Below are positions 24,901-36,900 of a stretch of 64,000 bases of DNA, one piece after another. The DNA comes from Acholoe squamosa (Eukaryota > Annelida > Polychaeta > Phyllodocida > Polynoidae): positions 5,015,207 to 5,079,206 of the forward strand of contig OX439036.1 of assembly GCA_949317995.1 (NCBI GenBank), read 5' to 3'. The notes below the pieces were generated by a model. That model was not told the DNA's origin, did no database searches, and saw only the letters and a list, made by a program, of their open reading frames with translations. Every line of letters starts with the position of its first letter. Positions within the stretch are counted from its first letter, which is position 1. Position numbers and translations under genes: made by a program.

Positions 24901-27900
24901 TACTGGCCCGGTATGAGAGGCGACCTGCTCCGGTGGATCGCCACTTGCCCGGATTGTTGTAAAAACAAGCCGGGACCCGGCCTGGGTAAGCAACCCCTAT
25001 CCCAGGAATTGTTTGGTATCAGATTCGCTCGAGTGGCGATAGATATCATCAGCGGAATTAAAACGACGCCCCGAGACAATACTTGTATGATGGTCGTAAC
25101 CGACTATTATACCAAGTACACTCGGGTGTTCCCCCTTCCTAACCACAAAGCCGCCACGTGTGCGGAGGCATTTGTGAAAGGCTGGGTGCTCCATTTGGGT
25201 GTTCCCCTTATGATGCACAGCGACCAAGGAAGGGAGTTCGAGTCGGAGCTATGGCAGGAAATGTGCCATTACCTAGCCATTTGCAAGACCCGAACAAATC
25301 CATACCGACCACAGTCGGATGGGCAGGTAGAGCGTTTCAACAGAACCCTCATACAAGTGCTAAAGCCCCTGGTTAATACCCACCAGGACGACTGGGATGA
25401 ACAGTGCGAGTTTGTGGTACATGCCTACAACAACACTGTCCATTCATCCACTAATTGCACCCCCAACATGCTAGTGTTCGGCGAGGACATCATAATGCCC
25501 GCCGACTTAGTGTATGGAGTGGTTGGCATAGACCCGGAGGTGCCCTGCACTGTGTTGTTTGTGGAGTCATTAAGGGACAGGTTCAAACAGGCATACGAGG
25601 CCGTTCGTAAAGAACTGCTGAAGAGTGCGAAGTGGCAGAAGGTGGGCTATGACACCAATGCTAAACGAATTCGTTTTAATGTTGGGGACAAAGTCCTAAG
25701 GTATTACGAGCCGCTAGAGAAGCTGAAGCTCGTAACGCCTTGGGAAGGTCCGTTTAAAATAATTCGTGTCATCTCCAAGTCCACGATGATGATGGAGGAC
25801 TGCCTAACTGGTAGGAAATGGAAGACAAATGTCGGAAAACTTCGGCCCTGGAAGGGACGCGAAGAGGCGGAGAGGGAGTTCGGTTACAAACCACCTGTAT
25901 CTGTCCCTAGCGGACCGAGCGTGGTAGTACCGATGAAGCGCCCTAGAGGCCGGCCGAGAAAGACGCCGGGAGACGAGGTTATGGTGAAGAAGAAGACGAA
26001 GGCCAGGAAACGACCTAATCGTAAGAAAAGGAAAAATGTCTCGCTGAGTGAAGGCATTACGTATGGGAAGGTGCCCACAGTGGCTAAGCGGAATCCGGAA
26101 AAGGCCGTACGTAAAGCCGGGAAAAATAAAAGGCTAACCGAAGGCGTTAGACGCAGTCCCCGGTTGAGGTCTGCCGTAACCTAACTCAGTACACAACGAG
26201 CTGCTGCGTGTTGTCCGCCATAGGCGGGTAACATACGTTCCACGGCTGGAGATGCCGAACGTGCCCTCCCTGGGTAGCTGTATCCCGTGAGCGGTGGTCG
26301 GATTAACCGGTACATTCGCTTTGAAGCGTTGTATACACCGCCAAACTCCACAGATAGCACTCGGGTGGTAGGCCGTGTCTCGCATGTCGAGTCGAATGTT
26401 AGTTTGGATCTAGTTCCCTAGGTGGCGCCGCGGGTGCGGCGGGAAAGCTCGGAACTAGGTCACCGGATAGCCACGGCGGGATCTCGCAAGACGAGATGTG
26501 TGACGTCATACTGGTCATAACTAGAGCGGACTCGTGGTGGTTAGACGCCACCCGTTTTTGCTCTAGTTAGTGTTGGCAGTTTACAGGCCCCTAGCTGTCG
26601 GTTAGCTTGCCTAACTTTAACCTTTTGTTGGACGAATCCTTCGGGAGGAGTCCAACACAGACGCCAAGTCACTTGGAAGTCGCCCTCAGTGCCATGGCAC
26701 AGGGGACGATTGACGCCGCGCGTCAGACTGCCAACGTTCTGTTGGAACTAGGCGAGGACCCGAAGGTCCCATCTCGGGTCGAGGAATCTATGGATTCTTG
26801 GACAGAGGAGGCCGCCCGGACGCTCTCGGCTATGGCCGAGGCCACCGACCGGGAGAGGATGCCACCTCCACCACCACCACGCCCGGAGCGCTCGTCTGCA
26901 GCAGCCGCTTCGGGTAGCAAAGTGGATGTCCTGGACATTCCAATGTATCCTCCGGGATTCAAGACTTGGATCGAACGTATGGCACACGTCGATCGCGAGG
27001 CCGGTGTAGTCTACACTTCCTGGGGGACCTACATCCCCATGCACGCCTCCATGTTCGGATGCGGACCGATGGCGGTGGAGCAAGGCGTGCCCGAGCCCAT
27101 ACCAGATGATTTCAAGACTCTGGTAATGGACTCGTGCAGTGACGAGTTGGCTGACAATATGCCAGTCTCTTGGCTTCGCAACTACCTGAAGTTAGCGGAG
27201 AAGATGGCGGTCAACGAGAGTCTGGCCCGAGCCGTGCTGATCTCCGAGGGCATCACCCGAAAGGCCTCGGAGTTAAGAGAGTCTGAATCCGACATGGATA
27301 CAGACTCCACAGTCACTTTGTCCTCGGTGGAAACCGACCGGGTCAAGCGATTGACCCGCAAACCTGCGCCGAAGGGTCCTCTCACTGAGTGTGATCTGGA
27401 GGCTGAGGATGTTCGCATCGCCGTCGAGAGGTCCACAACCGAGACCGACCCAGCTGCCGACATTCCGGACGCACCTGGTGAGATCTCGGAAGAGGACATC
27501 TCGCGCCAGCAGGCTGCTGTGGAGGCCAAGCGAGCCGAGCTTGCCAAGCAGCAGAAGCAGCTCACCGCAGCTCGCCGGGCCCATCGCAAGCAGCAGGCCC
27601 AACTAAAAGCCAAGGTTTCTTCCGACTCTGACTCCCCGGTCAGCGGAAGGAGGAGCCCTCGTACAGAGGACAGGAATCCACGGGAGTCGGATTCCAGTCC
27701 TGAGATGCCGGCGCAGCCAACCAAGGTTCAGCGCCGGAAGAAGAAGAACGGAGCGAAAGCGTCTCCGGCAGAGCCTACGCCCCCCACCAAGCCGAGGGGT
27801 AAGGGCCAGCCGAAGGAGCCCGCCTCCACCACCACAACCTCAACCACCACAGTAGCCACCTCGGTTGCTGCAGCTTCCACTGCCAGTACCAGCGGAAAAG

Positions 27901-30900
27901 GCGCCAAGTCCTCTACCAAGGCTTCGGCTGGTACCACCACCACCAGCCGAGCCAGCCATAGGGGAGCCGGTATCTACACGGACAGTGAGGACAGCGACAG
28001 CGATCCAGAACTGCCCGAGTCGGCCAAATCTGATTTGGAGTCTGTGACAACGTGGGAAGAAATGACCACAGATGTCCCGAAGGACGACAATCAGAAATGG
28101 ATGTGGAAGAATGCAGCCGAGGGGTTCAAGGAACGGACTCCCCGCTGCTTCGCGGACTGTGCCTACGACACGGTCCACTACATGTGTCCCGGCACCGTCA
28201 ATAAGGACGGTGACAGCGATGACGAGGAGTGGATGAAATCCGGCCCCTCGGATACGCCTGTAGGTAAATTCTACCTCATTTGGATTGATCAGCTGAAATC
28301 CAAATTGGGGTCGATTTACAGCTACGAGGCCCGGACGAAAGTCCAGTGGGCAATGACCCAATGGGGACCAACCGGCAACCGCCGACGGTGCCCATTCGAG
28401 TCATGCCAGCTGGCTCTCACGGGTGAGAAGATGTTCGAGACGAAGCCTCGCTTCGCTCGCCACATCGTAGAACATCACATGCACCACAAGCCTGTGATGA
28501 TGTGTGTGCTTGGAGACCGCCCGAGCAAACAGTGTGATGGCTCGTTTAGCACTCACCGGCGCCGAGACATGGCTCTGCACTTGCAGAAAGCCCATGGTAT
28601 CGGCCTGGAGAAAACCAGGAAACGAGCCATCAAGTGCTTCAACGAGCTCCTAGCTAACTGGGCCTCGTTGAGCGTGAAAGACGTCAAAGAGCAGGCATTC
28701 GAGACCGGATTCTGCTCATGGAAGAGCGGCAACTTGTTGACCTTCTTCCAAATCAACTTCTCGTCCACGAAGTTTGGGATGCCCAGTGAGGTGCACCTGA
28801 AGGTGAAAAAGTGGCGAGGGGACGATAAGCAGGAGAAGGCCAAGGCCCGCTCGAAGGGTCCCGGCGGAGGCACAACAACCGCTACCGGTGCTTCCAAAAG
28901 GACCCGAGCAGACCGGTCTGTAAGCCCTTCGGGTAGCAAGGACCAGCCAAGACCAGCAAACCCAGCTGATCGTCGCGAGTCGGGACAACAAGTCTTGGCT
29001 CTGGATATGCCCAGCAACCAGGCCCGTAGGGCGGTTAGCCAGGCGGCCACGCCGGCCACACCTTCCACCTCAACACCTGCACCCGCGGAACAACGCCCGG
29101 GCGAAGCCTCTGGCAGCCATGATGATGGGGACAAACTCTTCGCTCCCCCATCCGGGTATTCATCTTGGTGGGCTGGAGAGGGATCTTCCGGCAAGCGCCC
29201 CACGTATAGTGAGTACGCGGCGAAGTTCCCTGCTATGGGACCAGCTGGACCCGAGTCGCAGGTCCTTACCTCCCTGGGCCGGACCAAACCCCGTGGTAGA
29301 GGCCGTGGTGGGCTGGAGTCCACCCGAGCTTCCCCGGGTGGTGGCCGAGGCCAGGGCGGAATTATGGTTGAGGGCCCGTCTGCTCCTCCAGCAGGTACTC
29401 CGCCTGCCTCAGTGGAAGCCACCGCGCCTCCACCAGTCATAGCTCCACCAACGGGCCCTCGGGCACCCCTGATGGAGCTAATTTCGGACACACTGTCAGG
29501 TCTTCAGGATCCAAACACGTTTGTTGACCACCGGGATGTCCAAACGGTTCAGATCCAGAACGAACTGATGGCAGAGTGGCAGGCATTGCACCACCAGAAG
29601 TCAGTCGACTAGTGGCGGGTGATGACTGAAGCCACCCTCAATCTGGTATACGAAGTCCAGAAGAGGGAGGAAGATAAAATCAGGCAGCTGGAAAGGAAGA
29701 AAGTCGAGGAGGCTCTCGAATCCTGCCGGCGTCAGCAGATGGAAGCTGAAAAGCTTAAGGAGTTCCACCAAGCTGAGAACGCCGGGTACATTCACAGGTA
29801 AAAGGAGGCTGACCTCAAATTTTTCCTGGCATTCGGGAAACATCTGGAGGAGTGGGACGGCTTACCGTCGTCCCTTATCTTCATCCCGGATGTCCCACCG
29901 GATGCCCCACCGGTCCCGGCTACTACACCGGTTCCGGCCACTCCACCGGTCCCGGCTGCTCCGCCAGTTCCGGCAGCTCTCCTGCTTCCGCCCCCGGACT
30001 GCTCCAACTGCCACGGTTGCTTCACCTGCATCCGAGGCAATGGACAGTCCATCCGCGGTGATGAGGGCCTTGAGCTTGGGGAGCGATACGCCCAGCGAGG
30101 CTTCCGCGGCGCTCTCTGTGAGCAGCTGTAGCAGCTCGGCTCCATCTGCCTCAGTGGAGTGGGCTGAGAAGATGGACATGGACCCGGAAGATCTTTAAGT
30201 GTCCATCTGATGGTGTCTTCTTTGTACCCGAGGGTAAAAGCATTTAATATGCCAGAGGCACTGTTCCTTATGTTGGACCCTTAATCTGGAACGGAACCTG
30301 CAGTGAAGATGGACGCTAACCCGACACGCCAAAAAGGATTACCACACCTACCCGGGGCTCCATCTTCCCATCTTCATCAGGGCACATCATAACAGCAACG
30401 TGGCTTGCCACCACACATATGTCGCCGGATGGAGCTGCAGAAACCAGTCGTTCCAGATTCGCCGGAAGTCCGGTATATTGTAAGGGTGATCCTGCTACCC
30501 TGGTAGGACACCTATATTTATCAGTATTATTATTTTTGTATAAATATATTTTTATACCATATCTATATTCTTGTAATTAAAACAAACAAAATTTTTCTCG
30601 GGTTATCTACCCCACCTCGGGTCGGTTAGTTAATACTGTAAAATTTTATTCATATCATCTGATTACTCGTCTACAACTTTTAAATGCGTCTCGTTTATAA
30701 TAATAACATCATTGTAACACTGTTACTATATATCACCATAGGTCGATGGTGCATAAGGCGCCACTTCCTATTTGTTATTATTAATTATCATTACTTCGGG
30801 TTATATGCGACGATGCCTCATTATGTACATATTATTTATAATGCCCCTAAGTGTTCTATATCCTATACGAACTGTATATATAGACTTACCTATTTGTGTA

Positions 30901-33900
30901 TGATATTACTGTATAAAGCTAACAATAGGTATTTGTTAATTACACCCAACCCTAGGTATAGTCTAGTGGGGGTGGTGTAGGGGCCGGTATCGTTGTATAT
31001 ATATTAGTGCCGTTCATCCAAAAGACGTGTTCGTGTGGTGCCTGTTCCTTCTATGCCAGCTAGGTGTCGCTTTGTGATACCCCGTTGGTACAAGAGGGGG
31101 CGGCACCATGCCTCGCGTCCAGCTCCTACTAAGGAGCCGGACGAGCGGCAGAAGCTGACTGGACCTAGTCCAGTCCAGACGCGCAGCTTAACCTGTAGAC
31201 CAGAGTGGAATAAAGTCCTACCCGAGAGGTAGGGGTTTCTGGGGCTTTGCCCAACCCGAACTACTCGTGTTGTGTTGGTGTTTCTAGTGGTAAGCGAGCC
31301 AAAGGGCCACCCAGCATATAAGTCAATACGAACCATTACACATATTTCGCTCCACAACGCCATTGTATAAATACTTACCTCGAGCCCTATTGTAGTTTAC
31401 AGACTATTTCCTATGTAAATACGAAATAGACATGTGCTGGTTGCACTAACCTGAGCTAACTTGCCTGGTTTTACTTGATGTTGATATCTCGATCTTAACC
31501 GAAGTTATATAAGAACTATATAAGAATTAAACATGAATATTATGTTACATAGTCACATGTTGAATTTGCTCTTTCTTCTCACACTCAACACACTTCTTCA
31601 CCTTGGAAATGGGGGCATCCCTTACTGTACCACATTCTATAGTCGAGCCCGCCAGCTATAATCTCATAATTAAAAAAGGAACTTCTCGGTGGGGGGAGGG
31701 TTAAACCTTGGTTTGGACTTGGGAACTAGCATATTTAATCTGAAGAGCATTTTTGAGTTAATATATATATACCCTTCATTTCAGGTTCATGTAAGGGCAA
31801 TTGTAACAAATTTGTCCACAATAGGGCTTGTCAATGCGATAGCTGCTGCAAAAATTGCAATGATTGCTGTTCTGACATTGATCTATGCACCCTCAATCAG
31901 GTAATATGCTGTTGATTCAACATTGACATGCCAACAAAGAATGCCCTAACAATTATCAACATTGTTTCAACATCATATCAATGTTGTGTCAATGTTGTGT
32001 CAACGTTGAATCAACATATAAATACAAATGTTGAATCAGCGCTGATAGTTAGATGTTGAATCATAGTTGATTTTGAATATGTTGTGTCAACTTTCAAATT
32101 CAACTATATTTCAACCCTAAATCAACCATTGATATGCAAACATTGCAAACTTTGTTTCAACGCTGAATCAATGTTGATGTGCCCAGTGGGTGAGAACAAA
32201 TGGTATAGTCTAAGGTACAGGGTTCTACAACATAATGTCTGTCCTAATAGTGTCTACTTTCCTCATCACTGTAATATTTTTGAACAGATTTAAACTTTAT
32301 TTGGTCTAGTAGTACATACATCATGTAAGCATAGGCATGCTGTGTATTTGTCATTATGTACTGGAAATTATAACATCTATATAAATTAGCCTAAGTATAT
32401 ACATTGATATATTACACGATTACCCATTTTATAAGGTAATTCATTATTATAATAACACGACCAAACAGTTAATGACTAGATCGTCATTTTAAAAATGTTG
32501 TTATGATCTGACCATTTAAATCATTACCGGTATTCATACAATTATAAGATATAATAACAATTATTTTGAACAATTTGGGGCACTTTCAGTCTACTTTAAA
32601 TACAAGATAGTGATAATAACCCCTTACTTGTCATATAAATGGTTTTTACAACATGCACTGATACAATCCAATAATAAATAACGTTATGCATGCTTTGACA
32701 AAGTCGACCTAAACAATCACAAGTAGTCTTTAAATAGACCTTTACCGTTGCACTTTATGGGGTAGGTTTAACACTGTCATTTCTTGATGCAGTATGTACA
32801 ATTATTTACAAAATATTTTATACATCGATAGATTCTATCATTCATTTTTTTGATAAACTTTTAAATTTAACCCTGTCCCTAATATTTCTGATGTCTGTTT
32901 CAAGATTATTCCATGTTTGGGCACATAGACATTCAGGACATTTTGAGTAAGCTGTACAGTTAATTTTCATATAATTTAATACAGGAGCACTAGAAAATCT
33001 TGTAATCCTTACAGTTGGTTTAATATATTCTTCCATTGTTGACCTTTTATAAGCAAGCATTTTTATATGGTGTAATCTTCTAGCCTCAAGTTTGGGGCTC
33101 TCTGTATCTCTATGTACAAGATCTGTTGGAGTCAATACGTGTACATCTAAACAGGTTTTTAAACACTTATTTTGCAATCTCTGAAGTACTTGTAGCAGCT
33201 CAGCATTAGCTCCATTGTATAGTATATCACAGTAATCGATAATTGGTAGTATATGCATTTTATACATTCTTATTTTTGCTGCGGTTGATAAATATTTTCT
33301 TGTTTTATACAAAATTAATGATTTGAACCGAACACTCTTTATAACATTTCTTACATACATATTAAAGTTCATTTCTTGGTCCAGGGTGACCCCTAGGTAT
33401 TTGTACGATTGGATATTCATTAAAGTTTTACCATTTAGAACAATCTTTGGTTTCTGTATTCTTTTCAACTTAACTGCTGAAGCAAAGGTCATGATTTTCG
33501 TCTTGGATTCATTCATTGTAAGTTTGTTGGCAGTAGAAAGCTCATTTGTTAATACATCTAAATTTTTTCCTGATACATACAGTACAGAGTCATCCGCATA
33601 TAACAAAGTTTTGTGTACATCATTATCAGAAATGCAGTCATTAATATACAATAAAAAGAACAAAGGACCCAAAATTGAGCCCTGCGGTACGCCACATGAT
33701 AAATTAGCTCGTTCAGAACGTATATGGCTGGCTATAGAACATAGCTGTCTTCTTGATAGGTAATTTTCTATTAAAGTTAAATTTCTATTTCTGACTCCGT
33801 ATTGTTCAAGTTTCTTTAATAATATCAAATGATTAACCGAATCAAAGGCTTTTTTTATGTTGATAAAAGCAGCCATTATTATATTACCTTCATTTCTATT

Positions 33901-36900
33901 TTTTAATACATCATCAACTAGTACTGAGATAGAGTCTAGTGTAGATTTACATTTCTGGTAACCACCTTGATTTTTCGATAATATATCAAATCTTTCTAAA
34001 TGTTCACTTAGTTTGTTATGTATGAGCCTTTCAAGAATTTTGCCCGGTACTGGTAAGACACTTATCGGTCTAAGATTAGAAACATTGGATGGATCCCCTT
34101 CTTTTGGTAAAGGAGTCACCGTAGCACCGTCACCGAAGTAATGTATCAATATGGTGCACCCTGCTCTCTGTTTAAACAACCATAGCAATCTACCATCATC
34201 CTATACTAATCTAATGACCCATAATACATAATCTTCCATTGTAAAGCCATCACTGTAATGTATCCATATGGTGCACCCTGCTCTCTGTTTAAACAACCAT
34301 AGCAATCTACCATCATCCTATACTACTCTAATGGCCCATAATACATAATCTATCAGTGTAAAGCCATGATGTAAATGCAGTTTCTTGATTTTATAAAGCT
34401 TATTTGTAGACTTTGCCTTACTGTAGTGTGCACTAAAAGATTCATACTTAACAGAAAAGCTACCCTTTTAGGCCTTCGGAAACCAGTATCACAAATCAGT
34501 TGCTGCATCAATTGAGAAATCCAGTGCAAGCTAGTGCAAGCCAAGCTGTATTACTTCTATGCTCTTCTCTATATACTATGCTAATATCTTATTATTGTAA
34601 ATATCAATTGTGCACTACCCCATTTCATAATGATATATGCATTCAAACATGAATTTTACATGATTAGTGAGTGAATTTTTTTTCAGAGTGGTCATCCAGG
34701 CCCTTACAAAAGAGCACGATTTTTCTTATTATATACAATCAAGAGGTACCCTAGGTGGGTTACCTCCATAGAAATTCTCTTGATGTACTTTGAGAGTACC
34801 CAAACCAGGAACATAATAGTGATTTTCAATGCACAGTGAGTTCACTCACGCTTTACCGAATTCACTCAGGCTTCATGGTCTTTAAATAGTCAGTAAATTA
34901 TGGGCCTTATGTGTGTATAAATGACTCTAGATAGGTAGTACAACCTCTTTATTTGTTGTCTGAGTGTTCTTATAGATATAATCAGCTGTGGCAATTCTCG
35001 TAAAGGTTGATAAAACTTGAAGCGTGAGTGAAGCATGTAGGGTTTTTGGACAGTTAAAGGTAAAGTGTAATGAGGTCAACCTATCATCTCGTATGGTGTT
35101 TCTATCATTTCTATTTCACTATAGACATGTTTGAGTTACTGAAAAAGAATATTTTTTGGTATGTAAAATATATTTCTGTACCACATGGCATGCACACATT
35201 TCAAGAAGTGTAGAAATCTTGAATTTTTCTTTTTCAAAATATTAGTAGTCAGTCAAGAGGAACCTTATATGTATATCGATGACTCTAGACAGGTAGTATT
35301 ACCTCTTTACTCATTGTTTATGAAACCCCATTGGTATATGATCATGTATAGCTGAGCTATGGCCTATTCTGAAACTTGAAGCATGAGTGAATTGCGTAGG
35401 TTTTTAAGGGTTTTTGGATGGTTTAAGTTCTTGCATGGCGTTTGTATCATTTCTATTCCACGAAAGACCTGTCTGAGTCAATAGCCCAGGGGATACCCTG
35501 GGCCAATAATTTATAATACTTAAAATATATTGTTAGTATAATGGTTGTAAATTCACTATTATCTACCAATAAAACCTTTTCAGGAAATTGAGCGACAGTC
35601 CCAGGAGAGAACACACACTCTCATTCGTTGGTTACTAAGTAGCCGAAAAAAATTCTCACAATGCCTATAGTTTCTTTTTTATGTGCAATTCTCCACAATG
35701 ATAAATTATTTTACTTATGAGTTATCCTATTCAAAATGCACACGTTTGTAATTCGGACGCCAATTTCTTTTGGGATCCCACGGCCCCATATAACGTCTTT
35801 CTCTGGGGTGTAGACGATGCGAGTGACAGATAGGAGACGGATGAATACCCGGTATACCTAAAAGAAAAAAGATTTCTATTTACATAATACCTTGTAATGC
35901 TGTGTTTCTTACTAAAACTCTCATGTGGTATGGTTTTAAATGCATTGTCAATAAACAGTCTACATGCGTGGGCAAAATGCTTTATCAAATATAATCTGTA
36001 GTTATGAAAGTATCAAATAAAATTTGTAACTGACATGTCTGGCCTTCCCCCACCCTACATTTCCTTTTCATACACACAGTCCACCAGGGTCTTAATTTTG
36101 CTTCCTGGCTAGAATATTTCTATCGTTTTGTGGGTTCATAGGAAACTGCAACTCGTACTGACCCATTACTCCCTCCACTCCCACATAGTCCATTACAATC
36201 TCTTCATGGAATCCTAGCATGATCTTCCAGCTCTCCTTTCTTTAAACAGCGACATGCCATCATCATTTCTCTGTGCTAAAATTAGACAAAAACATATAAT
36301 ATAATTTGTTATCATTTTCCCTTTTCATCTAATTCCTTCACAAAACAATTTGATCTAATCGTTGAATACAATATAGTGAGAGCATAGCTATTGTAAACTG
36401 CTGTCCATGATGCTCAATTAATTATACCTCCCGCGTAGCAGCCCATCTAATACGGGGACCGCGTGGGAGGGAGGGAGCATTCCCGTTGGGCAACGCACGT
36501 CTAGGGCAGACCGGACCGCAATGGGATCAAGTAGGGTATGAGCTCCCATTCTTATTCACTGTAAGTTCCATCTAATGGCCAAAATTGACCAGTCATGCCC
36601 CTTTTATAGGCATATATACAGACGACAAGGGTGGGAGGGGGAGGGGGGGACTATTCAGATTTTATACCCTATTTCAGACAATTTGAATTCCAGGTAAACG
36701 GCTCGTTCCAGTATGCTTCTCATAAAGCTGCTGTCTCGAGACAGCAGTATAAAAACCCAACATAGGAATCTCATAGTAGAATATGTTGAAGATACGTAAG
36801 TACAATGTAACCTACTTTCTCTTTTACAAGAGAGCAGTAAGATGCTACTTTAGTGGCACAGTCCGATGGAGTCCTTTTCGTCATGGACCTTTTGGGTACA

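Larger units (their letters stand above)
20439..31340 (+). mobile_element. Nearly whole Ty3/Gypsy LTR retrotransposon with extra zinc-finger ORF (Gypsy-A)
   Basis: Two 365-bp LTRs bound the element, both TG...CA, differing at about 6 positions (around 1.6%) and flanked by the 4-bp duplication CATA (20435-20438 and 31341-31344). Order: LTR, primer-binding site, gag, pol (protease-RT-RNase H-integrase), a 0.5-kb gap, a 972-codon ORF3, a short coiled-coil tail region, a purine tract and the LTR. The insertion is young compared with its neighbours. It looks whole or nearly so; pol and ORF3 are long and open, and gag and pol are in different frames, as is common in the family. It sits in intron 3 of gene B in the same direction as the gene. 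Confidence 0.9.

Noticed and set aside
27182-27724. 180-codon minus-strand ORF opposite ORF3
   Set aside because: Ser/Leu-rich antisense of a GC-rich, low-complexity coding region; no domain.
35579-35660. Acceptor CTTTTCAG with 27 open codons, tested as the missing PAN exon of gene B
   Set aside because: It ends in a stop, lacks the expected cysteines and has no donor.
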